Below, one piece after another: positions 15,977 to 24,118 of a stretch of DNA of 64,000 nt; within the stretch, counting starts at the first letter, position 1; the number at the start of each line of letters is the position of its first letter. The position numbers were made by a program, and so were the translations under genes. Below the pieces are notes generated by a model that was not told where the DNA came from, searched no databases, and saw only the letters and a list, made by a program, of their open reading frames with translations. This stretch comes from Prevotella sp. UBA2755 (GTDB lineage Bacteria > Bacteroidota > Bacteroidia > Bacteroidales > Bacteroidaceae). The stretch is taken from assembly GCA_002353225.1 (NCBI GenBank), contig DEJF01000047.1, positions 22,641 to 86,640 on the forward strand, in the 5' to 3' direction.

Positions 15977-17983
15977 ATGCGTATGAAAAAGAAACTACTC
16001 ATGCTCTTCGGAGCCATATTGGTAAACAGTGCATTATGGGCTGTGGCACCAAGTTCTTATGTGCAGTTCAGCATCAACGGGAACAGAAAGGTCCCTGGTT
16101 TTAGCCAATTCTCCAGTTCTGTGCCAGCACCTTACAACTTGGGCGTGGTTTATCGGAGTCCTGACAAAGACAAACCGAATCTTGGCATAACGGGCTATCA
16201 GGTTGTCATCAGCACGGACCGTGAAGGGTTCGAATATGAGGACAGCCATTATATGCAGGTCTATATCGGTGTTTACGACAGCAACATTTCCAACTCAGAG
16301 GCATACTTCGACACAGCAAAGGAAGGATTGTTCATTAAGCCTGTAAACAGTAGCGCACCGGTGCCATTCGGTCACCAGTTGACGGGCAACAAAGGCAGTT
16401 ACGAGCCCATGAATGAGGTGATGAGTGCCAGCGAGTTTACCTGGAGCGACGGTATGGTTGACAACTTCGTGTTGCCTTCTCCACTGGTGTATGATGCAGT
16501 GTCCAACACCTATAAACAAGGTGAGTATCAGAAAGGACACTCCTATGTCATAGTCATCCACTTTACGGAAATAGCACATATGAGTATTGGCGGTACCAAC
16601 TCATGGCATTATCCGCAAAACTCTGGTGGTGAGTACTCCTCGTTCTATTGGAGTGAAGACTTCTCCAAAGAATGTCTGCTGGCAGGTTTCACATACGCTG
16701 CTGATGAGGCAACGTCCTCTGCTATAGTCAGTATGGCAGTCAACGGTGAGCAAACGAATTACAATTTGCTTGGTGAGAACCAAGACCCCATCGATTTGGG
16801 TACGATTTACTCGAAAGAGGTAACCCTGGCATCTGACCAGACCAAGATGATGCTCCCCGACTTGAGCTTCGACCTTTTCGTTGTTGAGTCTGCTGTGCCC
16901 GTCACTTATTCCGAGGCAGCACATGTATATGGTGCATCCATGACGTTTACTACCCTCAAGAAGATCGTTGCCGACGAGCACATCATTGGAGGCTACGAAG
17001 TGGACAACAGAGACTATAAGACGGGAAACTTCGGTACGATTAACTCCGATTTGGTTCCTGCCATTCTTTGCGGTTCCGCAGACGGATTGGTCCCGCTTAG
17101 TGAAAACTGGGCATACGAGGCTTATCCATTAGATGTGTGGGGGAACTGGACATATTCCGGCACCCATCCCGTCAATGTCGGTTGGGGCTATGACACGGCG
17201 AACAATGGGAACTTTCAGGACGGTGAGACCTATACCGTTGCTTTCTATTTTACCGAATATAACGTCAATCTGGAGCCAGCCTATATTCACCGCAACGGTG
17301 GCAAATACTATAAGTTCAATTTCACCTACTCTTCAAAGACCAAAGAAGAAGCAGAACAAAAGCCCGCTGACACGGAAGTGACAATCATTCCTGGAACAGG
17401 AGCGACTCCAGGGACTGCGACAACTACGGACACTGGTGTGACAGTGGCGATTGGTAACGAGGATGTTGTCAATAGTGACGGTAGTGTGACATTTACGTCA
17501 ACGGTTACTGCTGATGCTGTAAAGACACTGATGGAATCAACAACTCCTGGCTCTGCCACTTTCCTGAGCACGTTTAAAGGTATCTACCTGATGGTGGCAG
17601 AAGGTAAAGGACATGTGGATGTCCAGTTGGAAACGGCAGGGGACATAGAGATGACAGCGATGTGCGGAACAGAGACTTTGGATACTTATAGTTCCGCAAG
17701 CAAGGGTGTGGTCAGCATAAATTACAATGTTGACAGCGACCAGTGGATACTATTGTTCCCAACAGAGAAAACTGCTTCGGCAAGAGGAAATCGTGTTCCT
17801 GGCGACAATACTCTGCGTATCTACGACTTGAAGGTTGTTCCAGTGGTTACAGGTATCCATGTGATCAATGCTGGTGGCAACAAAGAGAATGTATACTATG
17901 ACCTTCATGGTCGTAAGGTAGTAGGTAATCCTACTGTTAAGGGCATCTACATCAACGGAAGAAAGAAAGTTCTTAAAAAATAA
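15977..17983 (+). CDS. Large secreted protein with C-terminal sorting-like tail
   Basis: This 668-residue protein has a signal peptide (MRMKKKLLMLFGAILVNSALWA; translation may start at ATG 15977 or 15983). Two related halves are visible (GYQVVISTDREG... and GGYEVDNRDYKTG...), each with tyrosine/tryptophan-rich beta strands such as SYVIVIHFTEI and TYTVAFYFTEY. A Thr/Pro-rich linker near residue 465-485 precedes a further domain and the C-terminal tail YYDLHGRKVVG..KGIYINGRKKVLKK, which resembles tails used for outer-membrane secretion in this group. No enzyme motif is recognised; a surface or adhesive role is inferred. It is divergent from the LytTR regulator. Confidence 0.8.
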   Translation: MRMKKKLLMLFGAILVNSALWAVAPSSYVQFSINGNRKVPGFSQFSSSVPAPYNLGVVYRSPDKDKPNLGITGYQVVISTDREGFEYEDSHYMQVYIGVYDSNISNSEAYFDTAKEGLFIKPVNSSAPVPFGHQLTGNKGSYEPMNEVMSASEFTWSDGMVDNFVLPSPLVYDAVSNTYKQGEYQKGHSYVIVIHFTEIAHMSIGGTNSWHYPQNSGGEYSSFYWSEDFSKECLLAGFTYAADEATSSAIVSMAVNGEQTNYNLLGENQDPIDLGTIYSKEVTLASDQTKMMLPDLSFDLFVVESAVPVTYSEAAHVYGASMTFTTLKKIVADEHIIGGYEVDNRDYKTGNFGTINSDLVPAILCGSADGLVPLSENWAYEAYPLDVWGNWTYSGTHPVNVGWGYDTANNGNFQDGETYTVAFYFTEYNVNLEPAYIHRNGGKYYKFNFTYSSKTKEEAEQKPADTEVTIIPGTGATPGTATTTDTGVTVAIGNEDVVNSDGSVTFTSTVTADAVKTLMESTTPGSATFLSTFKGIYLMVAEGKGHVDVQLETAGDIEMTAMCGTETLDTYSSASKGVVSINYNVDSDQWILLFPTEKTASARGNRVPGDNTLRIYDLKVVPVVTGIHVINAGGNKENVYYDLHGRKVVGNPTVKGIYINGRKKVLKK

Positions 17984-17988
17984 TCATA

Positions 17989-19122
17989 TGAAAAAGAATA
18001 ACCTATTTATAAAAAGGTCACTGTCCTGCCTGTGGTGGGTGGTAGCGGACCGTATGACTCCGACAATACTTTCGCTTATCTTTTCGCCACCTCGGGTGAA
18101 TACTTAGACCCTGTTATTAATACCACCATCCGCAACCATCCCACCAAGGACATCGTACTCCCTGCCTTGAACGTTACACGTTGTGGATATATGTATATGT
18201 TTGCACGCTGCCAGAACCTTACCCGTGCCCCCGAACTGCCTGCCACTGAACTGGGATGGGGCTGTTCCACCAGATGTTCTGCAGCACCGCCATCGAGCGG
18301 GCACCAGTGTTGGCTGCCGCCACTGTTCCTCATGAAGGCTACAGTTCGATGTTCGACCAATGTGCCAACCTGAATTACGTGAAGTGTCTGGCAACCGACA
18401 TCTCAGCCCAGGGAAGTACTGGCTTCTGGCTTAACGGTGTGGCTGCCACAGGCACCTTCGTCAAGGCCGATGGCATGGATGACTGGACGGTAGGTCCGCA
18501 GGATGAATGGGGTAGCATCCATGGCATCCCCGCAGGTTGGACGGTTGAGACATCCCCGATTGTCTATGCTCATCTCAACAGTGACGGTGAGGGCAACTAC
18601 TGGGCTACCTTCTACAACGAGTCTGCTGGTTTTACGGTTGATGCCACCACTTCTGTCTATACGGCAAAGGTAAGTAGCGGTAAGGAGAAGGTGGAGTTGA
18701 CAGCGGTTGATGACAAGACCATCCCAGCGGGTAATGCTGTGGTGCTGAAGTCATCTGCTGCCACTGCCACCATGACATACGATGTCGCTACCACGGGAAT
18801 GCTTGCCGACAACGAGTTGCTGGCTTCCGCTACCGACATCACCACACCAGCGAATACCTATATGCTGACTAAAGGAACGAGTGGGGTGGGTTTCTACCAC
18901 TGGACGGGTACGGATATTCCCGCTAATCGCGGATACCTTATCATCAGTGGTGCTGGAGCCAGAGAGTTCGTGCCTATTGATGGCATGGCGACAGGTATCA
19001 GTGAGATGTCAGATGTAAGAAGGAAAACGGATGATGCGTATTACGACCTGAACGGTCGCCGTGTGCTGTATCCCACCAAAGGCATCTATGTGAGGAACGG
19101 AAAGAAGATCATCTTTAAATGA
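17989..19122 (+). pseudogene. Decayed BspA-like surface protein gene
   Basis: The locus starts ATGAAAAAGAATAAC at 17989, five bases after the previous stop. The continuing homology is in another frame (KKVTVLPVVGGSGPYDSDNTF.. to APELPATELGWGC, about 18011-18270) and then shifts by one base near 18265-18272 into the frame of QMFCSTAIERAPVLAA.., which runs to 19122 and ends with YYDLNGRRVLYPTKGIYVRNGKK. The repeat pattern MFxxC..LxxAPELPATEL.. and NYVKCLATDIS..GVAATGTFVKA is known from Prevotella surface proteins. Two frame breaks and the lack of a normal signal peptide mean it is broken, although about 288 C-terminal residues remain as one open frame (18256-19122). Confidence 0.75.
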
Positions 19123-19136
19123 GGGAGGAACGGACG

Positions 19137-19310
19137 ATGAGAAAAATGATCATATCAAAGGGTAATGAGCGTAAGCATTCTTACCAGACACCGATGATGA
19201 CGGTCTGGCTACTACAGGGATGCCAGCCTTTACTTGGTGGGTCGGTAGACATAACACCTCCGATGCCCGTAGTTGATGAGTGGCCTGACGAGATGCCACA
19301 ACCGTGGTAA
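19137..19310 (+). CDS. Small peptide with LGGS motif, downstream of decayed BspA-like gene
   Basis: A 57-residue protein from ATG 19137, preceded by GGGAGGAA at 19121-19128, a Shine-Dalgarno-like site (an in-frame ATG at 19119 also exists but lies before this site). It reads MRKMIISKGNERKHSYQTPM, then a hydrophobic/Gln segment, QPLLGGS, and an acidic proline-rich tail ending MPQPW. It matches the plan of the peptide at 11232-11405: Y-x-x-P-x-M, L-x-G-S, acidic tail, final Trp, and location directly after a BspA-like gene. The double-glycine in LLGGS would fit leader removal by a C39-type peptidase, but no such transporter is in the window. Function unknown. Confidence 0.65.
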   Translation: MRKMIISKGNERKHSYQTPMMTVWLLQGCQPLLGGSVDITPPMPVVDEWPDEMPQPW

Positions 19311-19446
19311 TACTGTTCCTACTTTAGGTAACCAACACGTTTGGATGGCACTTACGATTCGTAGGTGCCGTCCTTTGCAGTTGTAAGTCCAGTGTAATCG
19401 ATGCGAAGTGCCATCCTTCGCAAGTGTTAGAAGCATCCTAATCGGT

Positions 19447-19534
19447 TGTCGACTCCAGTCGACAGGGTTGCTGACTCCAGTCAACCGATCTGTCGACTCC
19501 AGTCAACCGATCTGCCGACTCTAAGTCAACCGTT
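19447..19534 (+). repeat. Tandem array of four 22-bp units
   Basis: Four consecutive 22-base units (19447-19468, 19469-19490, 19491-19512, 19513-19534) share the core GACTCCAGTCAACCG with small differences; units two and three differ by two bases. It lies in the gap between convergent genes, just before the MFS stop. The preceding stretch 19311-19446 shows only an imperfect repeat of GATGGCACTT and GTGCCATCC, no gene. Confidence 0.9.
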
Positions 19535-19541
19535 AGTTTCT

Positions 19542-20762
19542 TTATCCTTCTATCCTCCTTGCGAGGAAGAAGACTCTTGTTTTGAGGAAATAGAGTGCTA
19601 CACCAATAGCGTTCATAGCGGTGACTGTCCAGAAGGCAGTGCCGTAGCCGAAGTGTTCAGCGATGGCTCCACCGGCAAGGATACCGAGTCCCATTCCCAC
19701 ATCCCACGAGATGAGGATGGTGGAGTTGGCGGTACCTCGCTCGTTATGATGTGCCATCGAGATCATCATATTCTGGAAGGCGGGCCACATGTGTCCGTTG
19801 CCTAAGCCGATGAGGAGGGCGGAGGAGTAGTAGCCTGCGTAAGTGAAGAATGAAGAGTGAAGAGTGAAGAATTGGCTGTCGCCTATGGTAGGCAGGAGGA
19901 TAAACAGGGTATATCCGATGAGGGAGATAACCATTCCCTCTGATGCGTTATGGGTCAGTCTGCCCTGTCGCAATGCCTTTCCACCTTGCAGTCGGGAGAG
20001 GATGAGTCCGATAGAACAGAGCATAAACCAGGTACCCGTACCACCTGTGATACCCAACACCTGTTTTCCGTAGATGGCGAGGTAGTTGCTCATGACCCCA
20101 AAACAGAAGCCGAAGAACACCATATTCACACCCAATAGCCACCCTCGTGCGAGGAAAAAACGGTCGAGGGATAAGACCCTTTCCGACTTCCCCTGTTGAG
20201 GGGAAGAGACAGTGACCGTAGCATCGACCATCCAGCCGAAGGTAGCGATAGCAAGGGCAAGCCAGAATAGCAGTTCGAAATTATGGGTCTGCGTATAGAC
20301 AAAGATAGCGAAGGTAGGTGCTATCGCCATAGCGAGGTTGTTGGAGAGCCCATAGTAGCCGATTCCCTCGTTCCGTCGTGAGGAGGGAAGCACGTCAATA
20401 GCAACCGTGGAGTTGGCAACGGTCAAGGCTCCGAAGGGTCCGCCATGCAGGGTGCGGACGATGGTAAACAGCAGGAGGGTGCCAGCGGCAAGGTAGCCGG
20501 CAAAGAATATCGCAAAGGATGCAAAGCATACCATCAGCACCGTCTTGCGAGGAAAGGAGTCGACCACATATCCGCTGAACGGTCGGAAGAGGAGTGCCGT
20601 GATGGTATAGCCCGACAATACCAGTCCGATGACATCCTTGGTAGCCCCGAAGGTCTCATGCAGATAGAGGGGTAGCAAGGGTGTGAGCAGATAAAAGGCG
20701 AAGAACAGCGAGAAGTTCGCTATCATCACCTTGATGTAGTTGCGATTCCAGAGTTTGTCCAT
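19542..20762 (-). CDS. Major facilitator superfamily transporter with two in-frame repeat insertions
   Basis: The 406-residue integral membrane protein has the 12-helix pattern of a major facilitator antiporter. The conserved loop between helices 2 and 3 is GYVVDSFPRKTVLMV, and FTIVRTLHGGPFGAL matches helix 4. It most resembles drug/sugar efflux permeases; the substrate is not predictable. Two loops hold repeat-derived peptides: SSPQQGKSERVLS (nt 20173-20210) in the central loop between the two six-helix halves, and FFTLHSSFFT (19842-19872) near the outer end of a later helix. Both are at loop positions where insertion should be tolerated. It lies downstream of hisGDC in the same direction. 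Confidence 0.88.
   Translation of the reverse strand: MDKLWNRNYIKVMIANFSLFFAFYLLTPLLPLYLHETFGATKDVIGLVLSGYTITALLFRPFSGYVVDSFPRKTVLMVCFASFAIFFAGYLAAGTLLLFTIVRTLHGGPFGALTVANSTVAIDVLPSSRRNEGIGYYGLSNNLAMAIAPTFAIFVYTQTHNFELLFWLALAIATFGWMVDATVTVSSPQQGKSERVLSLDRFFLARGWLLGVNMVFFGFCFGVMSNYLAIYGKQVLGITGGTGTWFMLCSIGLILSRLQGGKALRQGRLTHNASEGMVISLIGYTLFILLPTIGDSQFFTLHSSFFTYAGYYSSALLIGLGNGHMWPAFQNMMISMAHHNERGTANSTILISWDVGMGLGILAGGAIAEHFGYGTAFWTVTAMNAIGVALYFLKTRVFFLARRIEG
19842..19872 (-). repeat. GAAGAATGAAGAGTGAAGA repeat inside the MFS gene
   Basis: The repeat family of 7430-7461 is here read on the opposite strand as SQFFTLHSSFFT in frame inside the transporter. It keeps the frame open. Confidence 0.8.
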
Positions 20763-20780
20763 GGGGCTGGGGGATAGATT

Positions 20781-20830
20781 GTTCTAGAATGTTCTAGATC
20801 GTTCTAGAATGTTCTAGAGTATTCTAGAAT
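20781..20830 (+). repeat. Tandem array of five 10-bp units containing TTCTAGAA
   Basis: Five consecutive decamers of the form GTTCTAGAAT fill 20781-20830 with one to three changes per unit. TTCTAGAA is itself palindromic. The last unit overlaps the final codons and stop of hisC; the array fills most of the 62-base hisC-MFS gap. Confidence 0.92.
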
Positions 20831-21858
20831 TGTCTTAGGGCGGAGAGGAGTTCGTTATTCTCGCTCTTCATGCCGATGGTGATGCGTAGGCAGTTGTTGC
20901 AGAGTTGCACACGGGTACGGTTGCGGACGATGATGCCTTTGTCGACCAGATAATCGTAAATTTTCTGGGCATCTGTCATCTTGGCAAGGAAGAAATTAGC
21001 ATCCGTCTTATACACCTGCTCACAGATAGGCAGTTCTGTAAATGCTTGCATCAGACGATTACGCTCTGTAAGCAATGTCTTTACCCACTTATCCACCTCA
21101 AACGGGTCTTTGAGTGCCTCCAATGCCTGCTGCTGGGTAAGCATATTGACATTATAAGGATATTTCACCTTATTATATATAGCGATAATCTCTGGGGCAG
21201 CGAATGCCATACCGAGGCGGATACCAGCCAACGCCCATGCCTTCGACATCGTATTAAGAACGATAAGGTTGCGGTATTTTGCCAATTCGCCACGGAGAGA
21301 TTTCTGCTGGGCGAAGTCGCTGTAAGCCTCGTCGACAATGACGATACCCTCGAAACCCTCTATCACCTTGATGATCTCGTCACGGTTCAGGGAATTGCCT
21401 GTAGGGTTGTTGGGTGAGCAAATCCAGATCAGTTTGGTATGAGCATCACATGCCTTCAACAGATCGGCAGCCTTGAAGTCATAGTTCTCGTCCAGTAATA
21501 CAGGACGATACTCGATATCGTTGATATCCGCACAGACCCGATACATGCCGTATGTCGGCTCTATCGCCACCACATTGTCCTTACCCGGTTCGCAGAAGAT
21601 ACGATAAGGCAGGTCGATCGCCTCGTCACTACCATTGCCGAGGAAAATCATCTGCTCAGGAATACCCTTCACCTTGGCAATCTGTTTCTTCAACTCACGC
21701 TGCAAAGGATCGGGATAACGGTTATAGGGGGCACCATAAGGATTCTCATTGGCATCAAGGAACACGTGGGCTTCCTTGCCAGAATACTCGTCACGGGCAC
21801 TGCTGTATGGAGCGAGGCTCCAGATATTCTTTCTGACTAATTGCTCTAAAGGTTTCAT
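20824..21858 (-). CDS. hisC: Histidinol-phosphate aminotransferase
   Basis: From ATG 21858 the protein has 344 residues (family length about 350). It transfers the amino group from glutamate to imidazole acetol phosphate in histidine synthesis, using pyridoxal phosphate. Visible: LDANENPYG substrate segment, [19 protein letters not shown] and the cofactor lysine in [14 protein letters not shown] (Lys206), ending with RITIG. The frame is open 20 codons further upstream, but that extension ([16 protein letters not shown]) is encoded by a TGTTAGG-type spacer repeat and is not part of the family, so 21858 is chosen. It is the third gene of hisG-hisD-hisC; hisB is not in this cluster. Confidence 0.94.
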   Translation of the reverse strand: MKPLEQLVRKNIWSLAPYSSARDEYSGKEAHVFLDANENPYGAPYNRYPDPLQRELKKQIAKVKGIPEQMIFLGNGSDEAIDLPYRIFCEPGKDNVVAIEPTYGMYRVCADINDIEYRPVLLDENYDFKAADLLKACDAHTKLIWICSPNNPTGNSLNRDEIIKVIEGFEGIVIVDEAYSDFAQQKSLRGELAKYRNLIVLNTMSKAWALAGIRLGMAFAAPEIIAIYNKVKYPYNVNMLTQQQALEALKDPFEVDKWVKTLLTERNRLMQAFTELPICEQVYKTDANFFLAKMTDAQKIYDYLVDKGIIVRNRTRVQLCNNCLRITIGMKSENNELLSALRQF

Positions 21859-21861
21859 AGG

Positions 21862-21896
21862 GTGGGTAGGTGTGTTAGGGGCGTTAGGTGTGTTAG
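21862..21896 (+). repeat. GTGTTAGG-type short repeats between hisD and hisC
   Basis: The hisD-hisC gap consists of 9-base imperfect repeats (GTGTTAGGG, GCGTTAGGT, GTGTTAGGT). They extend the hisC frame upstream artificially and run into the hisD stop codon. Confidence 0.7.
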
Positions 21897-23176
21897 GTGA
21901 GGGATTTGATACGAACACTCATCGCATTCTTATGGGCATCCAGTTGTTCAGCCTCTGCCATCAGTTCGACGGCATGACCGATATGGCGGATACCTTCCTC
22001 CGTCAGATGCTGGAAGGTGATCTTGCGACAATAACTGTCGAGGTTCACACCATTGTAGGCTGTCGCATAACCATGAGTCGGCAGCGTGTGGTTGGTACCG
22101 CTGGCATAGTCACCAGCACTCTCACAGGCATACTTTCCTAAGAAGACACTGCCGGCATTGACGACCTTCTCAGCAAGTTCCTCATAGTTCTTCGTCTGTA
22201 TCACCAAGTGCTCCGGTGCATAGAGATTCGTCAATGCCATCATCTCGTTATAGTCCTTGACGAGTACATAGCAACTATTCTCTAACGCTTTGGAAGCCAG
22301 TTCTTTGCGTGGTAATACTTGAAGTTGTTTGTCAACCTCCTGATGGATCTCTTCCAGTTTACTTTCAGAGGTAGTGATGAGCAATACCTGAGAGTCGATA
22401 CCATGCTCAGCCTGTGATAACAAATCGGCAGCAACGAACTCGGCATTAGCCGTCTCGTCGGCAATGACACAGACCTCAGAAGGACCGGCAGGCATGTCAA
22501 TGGCGACCTCGTCGAGACTGACCTGTTGCTTTGCCGCCATCACATACTGGTTGCCAGGACCGAAGATCTTATAGACCTTAGGAACAGACTCCGTACCGTA
22601 TGCCATCGCACCGATAGCCTGTACACCACCAGCCTTGAATATCTTGCTGACCCCAGCGACACGTGCCGCATAGAGGATAGCGGGATTCACCTTGCCCTCC
22701 TTGTTGGGAGGTGTGCAAAGTACGATCTCCTTACAACCTGCAATCTTAGCAGGAGTGGCGAGCATCAGCACGGTAGAGAAGAGTGGGGCGGTACCACCAG
22801 GGATATAGAGTCCCACCTTCTCGATGGCGACACTCTTCTGCCAGCAGGTCACACCCTCCTGTGTCTTGATTTTCTGTCCTATGAAACGCTGGGAGATATG
22901 GAATACCTTGATATTATGGTGGGCAAGGATGATAGCGTCTTTCAGGTCGTTGCCAATCAACTGCTCCGCCTCGTCCATCTCCTGCTCTGTAACTGCAAGA
23001 GAGGTCAAGACAGCCTTGTCGAACTTCTCCTCGTATTCCTTCACCGCCTCATCACCACGTGCCTTGACATCTGCAAGCACAGAGGCAACGGTGGCGTTCA
23101 GTTGCGAGAGGTCCAGTCGTGGACGGGTGGTAATCTCCGCCCATTGCTCCCTTTGTGGATATTTAATGATTCTCAT
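21893..23176 (-). CDS. hisD: Histidinol dehydrogenase
   Basis: This 427-residue zinc enzyme performs the last two steps of histidine synthesis, oxidising histidinol to histidine with two NAD. Family signatures are present: [16 protein letters not shown], the stretch [15 protein letters not shown], the zinc/catalytic region [16 protein letters not shown], and the C-terminal [15 protein letters not shown] motif with its histidine. Length matches. Its ATG overlaps the hisG stop by one base (TAATG), indicating translational coupling in a hisG-hisD-hisC operon driven from 24051-24059. Confidence 0.96.
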   Translation of the reverse strand: MRIIKYPQREQWAEITTRPRLDLSQLNATVASVLADVKARGDEAVKEYEEKFDKAVLTSLAVTEQEMDEAEQLIGNDLKDAIILAHHNIKVFHISQRFIGQKIKTQEGVTCWQKSVAIEKVGLYIPGGTAPLFSTVLMLATPAKIAGCKEIVLCTPPNKEGKVNPAILYAARVAGVSKIFKAGGVQAIGAMAYGTESVPKVYKIFGPGNQYVMAAKQQVSLDEVAIDMPAGPSEVCVIADETANAEFVAADLLSQAEHGIDSQVLLITTSESKLEEIHQEVDKQLQVLPRKELASKALENSCYVLVKDYNEMMALTNLYAPEHLVIQTKNYEELAEKVVNAGSVFLGKYACESAGDYASGTNHTLPTHGYATAYNGVNLDSYCRKITFQHLTEEGIRHIGHAVELMAEAEQLDAHKNAMSVRIKSLT

Positions 23177-24027
23177 TATAGTATCATTTTTTCAATCGGG
23201 GTCACCAGGATGCCCTGGGCACCCATTTCCTTCAGTTTGCCGATAATCTCCCAGAAACGCTTCTGGTCGAGAACGGTATGTACAGAGCACCATTCCTCAT
23301 CGGCAAGAGGAATAATCGTGGGACTCTTCAAGCCGGGCAGTACATTGATAATCTCCTGCAGACGAGCCTTCGGGGCATTCATCCGCACGTATTTCTTATC
23401 CTCGGCATCCTTCACAGCCTTGAAGCGGAACAGCATCTGTTCTAAGATGTTACGCTTCTCCTGTGACATCTGCTTATGTCCAATCAGCAAAGCCTCGCTC
23501 TGCATCACCACCTCCACCTCACGGAGATTGTTGCTGACGAGGGTAGAGCCGCTGCTGACAATATCGAAGATACCATCGGCAAGTCCGATACCCGGACTGA
23601 TCTCCACAGAACCGGTGATGACATGGATCTCCGCCTTGATGCCTTTCGACTCCAAGAACTGGGTGAGGATATGGGGATAGGAGGTGGCTATCTTCTTCCC
23701 GTTAAACCACGCCACTCCCTGATAGTCTATCTCTTTGGGAATAGCAAGGGAGAGACGGCACTTGGAGAAACCTAAGCGAGAGATAATCTCAGCATCCTCG
23801 CCACGCTCCACGAACTCGTTCTCACCAACCACACCGATGTCAGCAACACCGCTTGCCACACTCTGTGGGATGTCATCGTCACGGAGATAGAGCACTTCCA
23901 ATGGGAAATTGCCCGACTGAACCAATAGTGTGCGTCGTCCTGAACTAACCTTAATATCTGCCTCTGCCAGCAGGTTCATGGTGTCGTCAAACAGACGACC
24001 TTTTGACTGTACTGCAATTCTTAACAT
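23176..24027 (-). CDS. hisG: ATP phosphoribosyltransferase (long form)
   Basis: This enzyme condenses ATP and PRPP in the first, committed step of histidine synthesis. From ATG 24027 it is 283 residues, the long form with a C-terminal regulatory ACT-like domain (about residues 210-283, IPLADEEWCSVHTVL..MGAQGILVTPIEKM) that normally binds histidine for feedback inhibition. The catalytic part shows LRIAVQSKGRL, IGVVGENEF and the PRPP loop GSVEISPGIGLADGIFDIVSS (about 149-169, quoted here as ISPGIGLADGIFD). The open frame extends 9 codons upstream but over the promoter, so 24027 is the start. It leads the his operon. Confidence 0.95.
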   Translation of the reverse strand: MLRIAVQSKGRLFDDTMNLLAEADIKVSSGRRTLLVQSGNFPLEVLYLRDDDIPQSVASGVADIGVVGENEFVERGEDAEIISRLGFSKCRLSLAIPKEIDYQGVAWFNGKKIATSYPHILTQFLESKGIKAEIHVITGSVEISPGIGLADGIFDIVSSGSTLVSNNLREVEVVMQSEALLIGHKQMSQEKRNILEQMLFRFKAVKDAEDKKYVRMNAPKARLQEIINVLPGLKSPTIIPLADEEWCSVHTVLDQKRFWEIIGKLKEMGAQGILVTPIEKMIL

Positions 24028-24050
24028 AATCTTATTTGCTAATTTAGTTT

Positions 24051-24059
24051 GCAAATTTA
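24051..24059 (-). promoter_or_regulatory. Promoter -7 element of the his operon
   Basis: The reverse strand reads TAAATTTGC, a perfect -7 match, 23 bases before the hisG ATG. It is divergent from the promoter of the lytic transglycosylase. The short leader leaves no room for a histidine leader peptide. Confidence 0.8.
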
Positions 24060-24091
24060 CGCATTTCTCATCATATTTGCAAGAAAATGAT

Positions 24092-24100
24092 TACTTTTGC
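24092..24100 (+). promoter_or_regulatory. Promoter -7 element of the lytic transglycosylase gene
   Basis: TACTTTTGC fits TAnnTTTGC and lies 18 bases before the TTG start at 24119. It rules out the longer open frame, which would start before the promoter. Confidence 0.75.
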
Positions 24101-24118
24101 ACCCAAAATCCGAAGAAA

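Noticed and set aside
19447..19534. CRISPR array
   Set aside because: The 22-bp units are directly adjacent with no spacers, and no cas genes are in the window.
21859..21918. N-terminal extension of HisC by 20 residues
   Set aside because: The extension is coded by GTGTTAGG spacer repeats, rich in Asn/Pro, absent from the family, and overlaps the end of hisD.
22526..23680. 384-codon frame opposite hisD and hisG
   Set aside because: It crosses two well-conserved his genes and their junction and has no recognisable domain.
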